A DNA stretch of 64,000 bases from Hydnum rufescens UP504 (taxonomy: Eukaryota; Basidiomycota; Agaricomycetes; Cantharellales; Hydnaceae), in the NCBI GenBank assembly GCA_014904985.1, contig MU128914.1, positions 62,001-126,000 of the forward strand, read 5' to 3'. The position numbers and the translations under genes were made by a program. Of the stretch, positions 49,562 through 59,400 are shown in pieces. Under the pieces are notes generated by a model that saw nothing but the letters and a program-made list of their open reading frames with translations, had not been told where the DNA came from and searched no databases. Position 1 is the first letter of the stretch. Every line of letters starts with the position of its first letter.

Positions 49562-51510
49562 ATGCGAGGGGGAGACCTTGTGCTCTTAGCTCTCTCTCTG
49601 GTGGGTGTGGCACTAGGCCACACGCACAATGAGACAGAAGCAGACACCCTCGAAAACATACAAACACCCGTCGACTCCATATTATGGCTCCACATCATCC
49701 TCCAGATCCTTACATGGGGCTTTCTCTTCCCCCTAGGTATGGTCCTCGGCCTGAGTCGGTCAGTGGCAATGAAGTATCGTTGTATCTTTCTTTTGACCAC
49801 TTGGTTCCCAGGTCCCGATGGCACGTCCCGATGCAGGTCAGAAAACCGTATCACTGATGTATCTTAGCTCATTTGACGTTATAGGTTACTGGATTCGCCC
49901 TCACCGCAGCAGGGTATGTCCTTGGTCATTCCCATGGCGGACGTTCCTTTCATAGCACGGTAAGACTGCTGCTGGGCTCGTCCAGCAGATCCTGCTCGTG
50001 CTGAGCTTCATACAGATACACGGCAGCTTTGCATCTATTCTACTCGTTCCAATATGTCTCCAGTTCTCCATCGGAGTGTATCTCAAACTTCACATCCACG
50101 AGAAATCCATTCGACCATATATTGTTGTTGCTCATGGCATCATCGGCAAAAGTTGGCCAATTCTCGGGTGGTCCCAGGTGAGACATTGTCAGTTCGCACT
50201 AATGGAATAGAACGTACCATTCTCTATCCCCAGATGCTTTTTGGAGCCCTGACTTTTCGTGGATATTGCCTTGGTGGCCATCTTAACCAATGTTTAGCCC
50301 ACTACATCATGGGCTCCGCATTCATTGCATATGGAATTCTCCTAGCAATCGTTCTCCTCGTTGGATCCGAGTGGATTAAGCGTACAGGGCATAGCCAGGA
50401 ATGGTTTGACAGTACTGTGATCATGCTCTGGGGGATTGTGAATACATTTACGGAACACCATGGATCTCTCACCCGTTGGTCCCATAAGGATTTGCAACAT
50501 ACGTATGTTCTTATATTTCTCGCCCTGCTTATCCGCTCACATCTCGGCGATTTGTAGAATGCTTGGCGTTCTATGTGAGCTGGCCACTAATAATGTTTAT
50601 TCATGCGTCTTATTCTGGTTTGGCAGGGTGGACTGGTGGGGGTTTAGGGATGTTTCTTTCTCGAAATGGTCGTCGATCAATTGTACCCGGATTGATTGTC
50701 GTCATGACGGGATGGGCGATGTCAGCTCACGAGCAAGCGACGCTGATTAGTACCAAAGTGAGGCCATTCCTTTGAATTGTGCTCACCTCGGTTATAACTT
50801 ATCATTCCTATCACAGGTGCACACTGTCTTTCGGTGTCGTGCTTATGGCGGCTGGTGTAGCTCGAGTGATCGAGATTTCATTCGTTCTAAATGATGCCCC
50901 TCGATTCGAATCCCCGTCGGAAGGCGAGGTTCTAGTAACGTCTTTTGCCCAACGGTCCTTCCAACATTTAACCCCATTTGTGAGTCTTGTGTCTACTGTC
51001 ACTGCTCAAACCTTGCTCAATCATGCCGGATCCTTTGCAGTTATTGGTAGCTGGGGGGTGCGGTGACGTTTCATTTCCAATTTCTCCGCAATATACTTAT
51101 TCGCCCAATTCGACACAGGACGTTATTCATGAGTGCTACCGATGAAGAATTAGAATTTGTGCATTCACTTGAGATCGATCATGTTACATACTCATTAATG
51201 ATGTTCAGGTGCGTTGTACCCCTCCTCGTTTGCACTTTCATAGGCTCACCTCTCATATATCAGTCTCGCATTCATCATCTATCTTTATGCGGTCTTCTTG
51301 ATCCACTTGTATTGCACCTCTGGCGTCAACGCTAAAGAGGGAGGTGCTATCGCCCTTGCGAAGCCCGAAGATACAGGTTATCGGCAGATCCCCACTTTTA
51401 CGCCGGTACGCCCCGCATATCCGGGAGTTATGCACGGTGATGAGGCATATGAGATGGAAGCAGCCGACTATGATGACGACGACAGTAGCCCAGCACCGAG
51501 ACGGCGATAA
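49562..51510 (+). CDS. YTP1: Ytp1-family multi-span membrane protein
   Basis: A multi-membrane-span family related to yeast Ytp1, of unknown biochemical role. The start at 49562 gives a signal peptide ([19 protein letters not shown]). Spans and motifs follow in order: [52 protein letters not shown] and [17 protein letters not shown]. Then come [72 protein letters not shown] and [16 protein letters not shown]. The cytosolic tail is acidic ([18 protein letters not shown]). His-rich motifs (GHTHN, GHSHGG, LHIHE, TEHHG) recur between spans. At least eight introns have matching phases. One extra base near 50832 breaks the frame between VHTVF and [17 protein letters not shown]. Confidence 0.88.
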
Positions 51511-52696
51511 CCATACTTGTTCTCACTTACCCGACTTGTGGCACACGCGATCTATGTACTATACATGACGATGTGATCTTAGTAGGTATCCCTTGGTTAA
51601 AATAGTATTGATTCCTTTTATCTATCCAATTAATTCCCCCTAGGGTGTTGGTGCAGTCGCGCACAAGAACGGCTTTTCGAATAGCAAGGTGAAGCCCCAC
51701 AATTGTGGTTTCTTGAACTATTAGGGCCTTTCATGATAACAAAAATGGTGCAAGAATGGTACCCAAAACAACATAAAACCAATTCAGTTGGCCTCAAAAA
51801 CGCTGTTTTTGGGTTCATTTGATCTCTATCTTGAAACACCCTATTATCACAAGGTACGGTTCTACCACACACTGATACAAAATTATGGTGAATAATGGGA
51901 GAGCAGGAATAATCCAATTGTCTGCTTCAGCTCAGCCTGACTCCATGTGAGTCAACTTGTGACTCCAGTAGGAGAGAGGTCATTGATGGGGGTGGAGAAA
52001 CAAAAGGGTAGCCTATGTCCGAAGACTCAGCACGGCCTTATAATGATATGAGATGTTCCCTCAGAAGTATACTCCACCGTGAGTTGCCATGGCTGATGTA
52101 AGATGCAATACTAAGCCCCTAGTAGTTGTCAGCACCAGATAATTTTTAGACAGTCACCAAAAGATAATTAACATTGGATGTCAACATGGTGGGTCTCTGG
52201 GAGAATGGGCTCATAACCTGTCAGAAAACTAGTCAGTTCATACCAACCTTGCTTACATAAACTGTATGTACATGGGAGGCCTACTAAATAAGGAAAGGTG
52301 TTGATCAGGATCCCCCATGGACCCATTCAGTGACAGGATTGAGTTGGATGTTACCCATTATGGTCAAGTAATGTGTGGTGGAGAGCAGAACATTTCAAGC
52401 AGAGTTTGAATTCTCAGCAGAGTTACATTATCTTGAGGCTGTTCTTTTCTCAATCTTTTATGAATCTTGAGCCAACACTTTTACCCCCAAGGGCAAAAGA
52501 TACATGCCAAAGATCAATCTTGAGAGGTACAAAAGCTCTTTTTCCAAATCCTTTTTGAATCTTTTGACATGTCTTTTTCTATCATGAAACCCCTATTGTC
52601 CATCATTTTCTACTGAAGACAAACTCATAGAATAAATAACCAGAGATCCCAGGCATCAGAAAGGGACCTGGAAGAGGCTGAGTTCTACTTCAAGTT
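51511..52696. mobile_element. CpG-depleted relic, probable decayed transposon
   Basis: No gene is supported. From about 51690 CpG becomes rare. Between 52080 and 52817 there is not a single CpG, although both flanks have many. TpG and CpA are abundant and the stretch is A/T-rich. Selective loss of CpG is known for repeats that are methylated and mutated by deamination or RIP-like processes in basidiomycetes. No terminal repeats or transposase motif could be recognised, so the element class is unknown. Short open frames inside look random. Confidence 0.5.
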
Positions 52697-53501
52697 TTAC
52701 AACCAATTTGTGAAGTTATTCTTGAGGATAAGATGATTTCCCTTTCCTATGAGTGAGCATGTACAACCCCAATCCCATTAAACCTGCTATTGCCTGAAGG
52801 ACCTGCTCATGGGTGTCCGTTGCTAAGTCTACCATCACAACATCATTTCTACTAGACTCGCATCAACACCTTCCTCATTGCTGTCCGGACTGAGGACGGG
52901 CCGTTCAAGCGTAGTCAGTTGGCTATCCAACATTGTCTCCTTCATAAAATGGCCCTTTCGTGCGACCATACGGCGCAACAGGAGCTCGCGTGGACCGTCG
53001 ATAAAGAGGAAGTAGGTCTTCAGGCGATTATCAGATGACGGGCTAGGTTCCTCCCGGGACTCTTCGGTGTACGGGGACCGCAGCTCTGATTTTGACTTGG
53101 AGAATGAATGTGACTGTTCGGAAGGGAGTAGATATCCAGGAGACTCGGGTGATAACCCTCGGAGAATGGACCGGTACGATCGTTTAAGCGCCGAGCAGGC
53201 AATCACTATGATATTATCCCCCTCCGTCTTGGTGGAACTAAGCTGCTCAGCGGTGTATCGGACAAGGGTAAGCCAAGGTATTCGGTCCGCATCAGTTAGA
53301 GGGTGGCCAGCGGACATCTTGTCGACGTTCGATTTCGGATGAAGGTCATCTGCATCCTGAAAGGACCCTCCAAGGGCTTTTGCAAGTGCAATACCCATGG
53401 TTGACTTCCCGCATCCACTCACTCCCTGCAATGAGTCTTTAGGGGGCAGTATTGTCTGGAGTAGGGAAGCATACCATGACTATTAAAAGGGCGGGCGACA
53501 T
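52697..53501 (-). CDS. Gluconokinase
   Basis: Phosphorylates D-gluconate to 6-phosphogluconate, feeding the pentose phosphate pathway; small P-loop kinase of the GntK type. A short first exon starts at 53501 (MSPALLIVM) and an intron (GTATGC..TGCAG) leads to the Walker A loop GVSGCGKSTMGIALAKALGG. Then follow DADDLHPKSNVDKMSAGHPL, DADRIPWL, IIVIACSALKRSYR, YFLFIDGPRELLLRRM and RKGHFMKETMLDSQLTTLE. An unusual Ser-rich insert of about 35 residues (around SEQSHSFSKSKSELRSPYTE) lies before the FIDG block. Near 52856 one base is missing; the expected C-terminal strand and helix read DVVMVDLATDTHEQVLQAI in the shifted frame. The tail then runs into the CpG-free block and may be element-derived. Confidence 0.85.
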
Positions 53502-53942
53502 GATAAATCGTCGAGGCGAAATCAGATCTGCTCGAACAACTCGGATGTCCTCAGATGATCCGCACAGGTGTTAAGCACTATCCACTCGCAATCTTCAATG
53601 GATGGACACTGGATGCTTGAACCTGCGGATTGTGCGGATTATTCCCGCAAGTGGTGTGATCTCTCGGTTCGTAAGTAAGAGTCAGCAGCTCCGATCACTG
53701 CCACAAGTAGATATAGTCGCACATAACATTGCTGGATACATCTGTAGTGCGTGTCTTCCATTTCTGCTGGAATAGAAATAATGGAGGAACAGAAATCCAC
53801 TGCGTAGGGGTATGGTAATTGCAGAGATGATGTAACCAAAATTTGTGTAGTAATTAGAGTCAGCACTCTTGTGTGGTTGTTGGTAAAAATCCTCACAACC
53901 ATAAATGGTGGATATGATTTCGTATGACAAGAAGGGAAACAG

Positions 53943-54037
53943 AAAAATGCGAAAGCACGACTTGAACCCGGCCCCGGCCAAGGGTCGGGTTCGAGCGTGC
54001 TTTGGGGTCGATACTGTAGCCGGCTGAGCCACAGTAT
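53943..54037 (-). ncRNA. tRNA-like pol III unit of two hairpins (SINE-like or orphan)
   Basis: Read on minus, the unit has an A-box match (TGGCTCAGCCGG, 54031-54020), a B-box match (GGTTCAAGTCG, 53968-53958) at a tRNA-like distance, and a T5 run at 53947-53943 right after, as expected for a pol III stop. Two inverted repeats define it: ATACTGT..ACAGTAT (54011-54037), and AAAGCACG..CGTGCTTT (53952-54003) with inner arms CGAACCCG/CGGGTTCAAG. It does not fold as an ordinary cloverleaf. It could be a decayed tRNA, a tRNA-derived SINE or another pol III RNA. Confidence 0.4.
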
Positions 54038-54212
54038 TAATCCCAATAGCACATTTTCTCAACCTTGTGTTATAGGGTATTGTATATATTGCTGCCCTAG
54101 TACAGTGCTCCTCAGTAATCATTAATCACACCTTCCAACTCTGTTCCCTCAGTAGAGTGCAGGTCCACCACAGCAAGAGCAATCAAAGCTAGATCCACTG
54201 TAAGAAGCCTTA

Positions 54213-54331
54213 GGGCCTGTTCAGATACCCCAGAAACACTTCAAAGAAACAGATTTCTCAATATAAAAACAGCAAAACAACCTGAAATGTTTCACTGTTT
54301 TTATACGTTTCTGGGGTATCCGAACAGGCCC
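54213..54331. mobile_element. Tourist-like MITE (PIF/Harbinger type)
   Basis: A 119-base element with terminal inverted repeats of about 25 bases that differ at one position (GGGCCTGTTCAGATACCCC left, GGGCCTGTTCGGATACCCC right). Inner arms ATAAAAACAG / CTGTTTTTAT extend the pairing. It is flanked by TTA direct repeats (54210-54212 and 54332-54334), the 3-base TWA target duplication typical of PIF/Harbinger elements. It has no coding capacity and needs a transposase in trans. It lies 70 bases downstream of the HYPK-like stop codon. Confidence 0.85.
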
Positions 54332-54403
54332 TTAGGCAATGGCCTCCATCGATGTTCTAACAGAATACACTTTCGAACCGTCTTATCATCCGTTAGGCAA
54401 ATA

Positions 54404-54815
54404 TTATTTTGGTGTGACTAAAGCTTTAAGGGCGGCAACAACATCCCCCTTGTGCTCAGCCAGGGCCTTCTCGGCTTGTGAGCGTGGAATCTCCAATTCG
54501 TGAACCTACAAGAGTCGTTCAGCCCTGGCTCCGAGTCTTCCCCAAAGGGCGACATCAAAGGGGAATGAGGGCCTACGATCAAGTCAATGGATTCACTAGA
54601 TAACTTCACATCGGGGGCATGGGTATCCTTCTTCTTCTTTGAAGGTACGTCAAAGACACCCGACGCAAATGCCTCGTCTAGGCGTTTCTTCGAGTACGAA
54701 AATCCATCCTGGAACTACGACCGACTATTCAATAACGAAAGGAATCCTGAAAAATCCATTAGTCAATACGCACACTGGCAATGACATCTGCCTCGGGACG
54801 TCCATTCTTTGCCAT
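54404..54815 (-). CDS. HYPK-like UBA-domain protein (NatA-associated chaperone)
   Basis: Small three-exon gene not visible as one open frame. Exon 1 from the ATG at 54815 gives MAKNGRPEADVIAS. Intron 1 (GTGCGT..TTCCAG) leads to DGFSYSKKRLDEAFASG, VFDVPSKKKKD and VKLSSESIDLI. Intron 2 (GTAGGC..TTGTAG) leads to the UBA-like helices VHELEIPRSQAEKALAEHKG and DVVAALKALVTPK, stop at 54404-54406. The product is about 83 residues. The layout (a helix with SKxRLDEAFxSG, then a C-terminal UBA-like domain) fits HYPK, which binds the N-terminal acetyltransferase NatA at the ribosome. A NAC-alpha-type UBA is the alternative, but no NAC domain precedes it. Confidence 0.75.
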
Positions 54816-55290
54816 TGTGAAGCAATGGGTATCGGCAAACCCCGGACTCAGTATATAAGTTTGAGTCCGGTCCACTCTCAGTTTTTACTTTGACTTTATG
54901 ATCCCTCCCACCCTTTCTTTTCCATGGTTGCGTCGCTTCGGCCGTGGTGTTAAAGTGGGAGCTCTCGCAGGAAGATGAAGTATCTGTGCATTAGTTTACA
55001 ACGGTCCTCCGTATCTATCCCGCCTCGCAAGGTTTAAAGCGAGGTGGGGCTCGTTAGAGTGGACTACATTTATGTTCTCGTTGTACTTCTTCCTGATTAT
55101 GGAATCTGTATTATTTCGAACTCCGAAATAGGCTCTGGCAAATACGTCTGCATGGGTCACACACGAGACAATTAGCCTCAGGTCAAACGACGCGTCGTAC
55201 GTCACGGCTCAGCATTACTCGCGCTTGAGTGGGGGACCAAGACATAATCATCAAGAGAGAGATGCACGACAAGGCACAGAATGGTCTGAT
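54816..55290. promoter_or_regulatory. Spacer upstream of HYPK-like gene, downstream of PAM17
   Basis: About 475 bases. It should hold the promoter of the minus-strand HYPK-like gene and the 3' end of PAM17. A partial inverted repeat (CCGGACTCA at 54839 / TGAGTCCGG at 54861) lies just upstream of the HYPK-like start. No gene is supported. Confidence 0.4.
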
Positions 55291-56282
55291 CTAGAGTTCC
55301 TCTGGCCACATTGCCTTTCGTCTATACCTCGCCTGATCACGAAGCCACTGTCGGTACTGCTTCAGTGAACCGATATTTTCGCCTAAAATCGTTCATCCAT
55401 CAGTGCTCCCAGAAGGGCATATAATCAGGGCAACATGGCATTACCGTAGTAGTCCGGCACAGGATTCTAGAGGGTACCAGTTAAAAAGAGGGAGAAGGGA
55501 ATGACCGTGTTAACATCGGGACTGCAACCGGGAGAAAGCCCTCAGAAAGAATTTATTATTTACTCACCGTTGCACTCTGACGAGAGGGGTCTACACGATT
55601 CCGCATGATGTGCTGATAGAATTCCCGTTCGCGTGCGTCGATTAAAGCTACCTTTTTCCGGTGCGTCATACGCCACAATGTGGATCCAACTGCGGGTGTT
55701 CCAAAAAAATTCAGCAAGAGATCCGCAAGAAGAAAGGCACGTAGGAAACCAATCCAGAACGCACTAAAAGGACCAATAAGGTATCCCGTACCTGTGCCCC
55801 AAAAATGGAAGCGACGCACAGCTAAGTCACAGATCGAAGAGCGAACCAAAGAACGGAGACGCACCACTGCACGCTATTGTTGCAAGGGCATATATCCACA
55901 CTGGCTCAATGCCCATGATGAGCGTTGTGGCGTCCGCCTCTATGGAGCCAAAATAGGCTAATCCACCGCTCAGCCCTGCAAGCGTGGCTGGAACTGTCGC
56001 AGTCTGACAACATACATACCCAATGGCAATCTAACCAAATGTTCGTTTTGAGAAAAGGACTTATGACGCCACGTACGAGTTCCCATTTTCGTTTCCCACT
56101 TCGAATCGCGAGATACTCTGTCCAGCCAAGGTTGGTGGTGTTGGGGTTGAGGAGGATGAGGCGGACGTCGATTGTTCAGGTTGTGTGGAGAACATGTTCT
56201 TTCTCAGAATTATACATGGCGTCCTGTACCGTGCGAGGCCCTGTGTCAGACTGGGTGTCCTTGTACTTTTGAAGGCTTGCAT
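55291..56282 (-). CDS. PAM17: Presequence translocase-associated motor subunit Pam17
   Basis: Inner-membrane protein that organises the mitochondrial import motor (PAM) at the TIM23 channel. The start at 56282 (MQAFKSTRTPSLTQGLARYR) looks like a mitochondrial presequence and is followed by a Ser/Pro/Thr-rich stretch. Exons in the middle read TVPATLAGLSGGLAYFG and LIMGIEPVWIYALATIACSG, two membrane spans. The next exon reads VGSTLWRMTHRKKVALIDAR and EREFYQHIMRNRVDPSRQSA, the Pam17 signature. The last reads GENIGSLKQYRQWLRDQARY and RRKAMWPEEL, stop at 55291-55293. At least five exons. No frame break was noted in the blocks I could follow. A second ATG (56303) lies seven codons upstream. Confidence 0.88.
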
Positions 56283-56410
56283 GGTCAAAATAAAACTAGT
56301 CACGTCGACTCAACACCGGAATATACCGAGAAACGAGTAAGCACATAGTGCATTCAAAACGATGATAGCATCCAAGTAAATGAGATAGATTAAGTAAAGA
56401 CTCTACAGTT

Positions 56411-59400
56411 CTACAGTTTAGAAGGTAGGTCGTTGTAAATTTCCATAGGCTTCGCTGCCTTGCCAAGAGTGAGCGAAGATCTAAGAGCGACCAGATCGTC
56501 CAGATAGACAGTCCCCTCGCGCAGCTTGACTCCATCTATCTCGTCATCATCAACATCCTCGACGGGATACTGCCTCGCCAGCTTCGCAATGAGCTCCACA
56601 AGATCCTTGGCTACCGTCTTGTCAAACTCCGGGGATTGCTCCGTGAAGTACGCGGTCCACAGCTTTTGATTAAACTCGACGGGGAGTTCCATCTCAGCTC
56701 CTTGGTTGTAAGGCCCTTCTTCGACTGGGATCCCTGCGGCCTTGAGATGTTCCAAGAAAGCAGCCGAGGCAGCGCGAGACATTTTGGGCGAAGGTCCCGC
56801 TTGTGTGCGAAGGTGGATGGAGATCTTGCTTCGTGTGGGCGAGGAGGGGTGGATATGGGTAGTTAAAACGGAGAGCACCTCGGCTTTTGAGATTGTTTTC
56901 AATGTCTCCGATGCGACCTCACCTGGGCATTCCGTTAGATTGCCCGACGACATTGGGTAGGACCAGAAGAGATACTCACGATGGCGGAATTCATAATATC
57001 CGTCATCGATATGGTCCCATAATCGACGGGTCTCCTCCCGCAGATTTTTCAGCTGATCCATTATCTTATCGATCAAGCTCTGTCGTTCCCTCTCAAAGTC
57101 TTCCTGGCTCATGTCTTCGATGACAACTTTGAGGTGTTCCAAAAACGCATCCACGCGAGATTCGAGGTATACCGGGTTTCGTTCGCTCTGGATCGTGATC
57201 CTGAAGCCCATAGTCCCTGTAAAAACCCAATACCCACTAAAGACAATATACCCGAGTTGCTCCTTTGTTCGTAACTGATCGAATGCTGGCTCCCTGGCGA
57301 TCTGACTGAGAAGACGGAGGGTCTCACGTAGCCGGACATCGACATTATCCCCAATCTGACAATAATAAGTGATCCCATTATTTACGTCCGCCTTGTTGGG
57401 GACAGCGGTCTCATAGACGTAATTGCAGCCTATATCCATGGGATCAAAGAACCCCATACAAGGAAGCAGAGAATCATTGAAATGTGAAAGGTGAATGAGT
57501 GAGAGCAGAGATACGCGATCGTACCGGCTGGGAAGATATATGAACGCATGGATATCTGTTCAGCCGGCGTGAGAGTCCGGGATCCCAGAATCTCTTCAAC
57601 TTGCCGCATGACGAGAAGTGCACTCTACAGAAGGTCGTGATTATGGATCTGTGAGCGTGAGATATTGTCCACAACTGGGATTTGAAACGTACATCTTTCC
57701 GCACATTCCCGTGTACCAGGGCTTCCGTGTGCGTGCGCGAACACGAGATTGGAAGTATGACGTTGGAGGTCCTCGACAGTGACGACTATAATGCAACAGG
57801 TTGAGGTCGACAGGTCGAGAACCCTACGATAGGGGCATGATAAGAGAAGCCAACGACACATACATTCGAGTTCTGCGAGTCGCTCTTTAGCACTCCATGA
57901 CCGCTCTTGCAGAATCTGAGCAACTTTTTTCTGGCTAAGAACGTACGGCTGATCCAACTCCCAGTTTTCCCATTCTTGGCGCAACTATAAACCCCACAAC
58001 AGTCGTTAGAAAGTCACAGCGTTACAAGACAGCAGAATGAGTATGCACCTGTTCAACATGTACCGCGAACCGATCTGGATGAACAGTGAAACTCTTGATT
58101 TCTTTAAGGATGGTGTCCAGGAGTAAATCTAATTTGTGGTTATACCCGGAAACATCCACCGAGAGGCCGTCGGCAGTTCCTGTTATAGAGATAATGCAAA
58201 CCAGCCAAAGTGGCGTCGTATGTTCGCTCAGCCAGCGCGTCGTCCACGAGGCGCGCGAAAAGGCTACACGGTATAGTTCCACAGGCATAAACGATCAGAG
58301 GCATCCATGAAATGTCACCGAGTGGATCGTACCGTGTCATAACATCATTTCTTGGAGTGACAGGATGCGAGGGGACTAGAAATTGATAGTTCAACAAACA
58401 TCTACAGTTTGATCTAATGGGCCGTCCGGCCGGCTGCACGAGCAAGACTCACGATCGGATGTTGAAGAGGAAAGATGCTTTAGGCACCCAGAACCTATCA
58501 TCCTTTTTATACCACAGGGTCGACAAAGACGTTTCTCGAATTTTAAGAGGCCTGAATAAGGGCTAGATTATCGTCAGCCTCGAGTAGACCCTTAATCTGC
58601 CCTATTATTTGCATAAGCTGGCACTTACATGCGCAATTTCTTTCTTATCGACACTAAAATCTGTTGGGATGAACTCATTGGGGGTCGGAAGGTGGAGGCC
58701 CTCCACAACTTCGCCGTCGCGATGTAACGTCCTTCGGACAATGTATTCCGTCCCATACCACCTCTCTTTTTCCCATTTAGCCTCATTGATACCATCAGGG
58801 AAGAGTAATTCCCCTCCGACCCTAACAGTGGCCCAGTCATCCCGCGACATCATGGTGATGCGGGCCTTGAATGGAGTCAACTGAGCGAGAAGATCTCGCA
58901 CAAGACTTTCGTCATAATCGTAAATGAGACTAGACCCGCTGAGGATATCCTCCCGCGCATAGGGCTTCGAAAGCTGCTCTGAGAGTTGAGTAACATAGCT
59001 TGATGGAAGAGTTTTCTCGCTGGTTCGGAAAGCAGTCGATCTGATATTTTTTTCCTCTTCGAAGTACCATCGGGGAATGGGTGACGATTGAAGAAGCCTA
59101 ATGTACGCATGGATTGTTGCGACGATGGACGGGTAATTTTCTTGACATCCCGGCGCACGATGGTCAGGACACGCATGGGGTCTGCATTATGCTCAGGGAA
59201 TGGCTTACCCCAACCCTCCTTGGTGAGGTTTAATGCAACACGGAAGAATTCATACCCATTATTGCGATCGCCTCCCATGGAAGAACAAACGAGCGAAATG
59301 ATCCAACCCCTGTTCTTGAGAGTCGAAAAGATAGAGCCGTAACCTTCATGTCCGATAAAGTGACTGAGGAATTTGGCAGGCTGAACAGACGAGATGACTG

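Larger units (their letters stand above)
53502..54403. other. Intergenic stretch with small RNA-like unit and MITE
   Basis: About 900 bases between gluconokinase and the HYPK-like gene. It holds a double-hairpin tRNA-like unit (53943-54037) and a complete MITE (54213-54331), listed separately. Minus open frames (53639-54122) cross the hairpins and lack conserved features. Confidence 0.5.

Noticed and set aside
54404..54510. C-terminal UBA of nascent-polypeptide-associated complex alpha
   Set aside because: No NAC domain lies upstream; the short N-terminal exons fit HYPK better.
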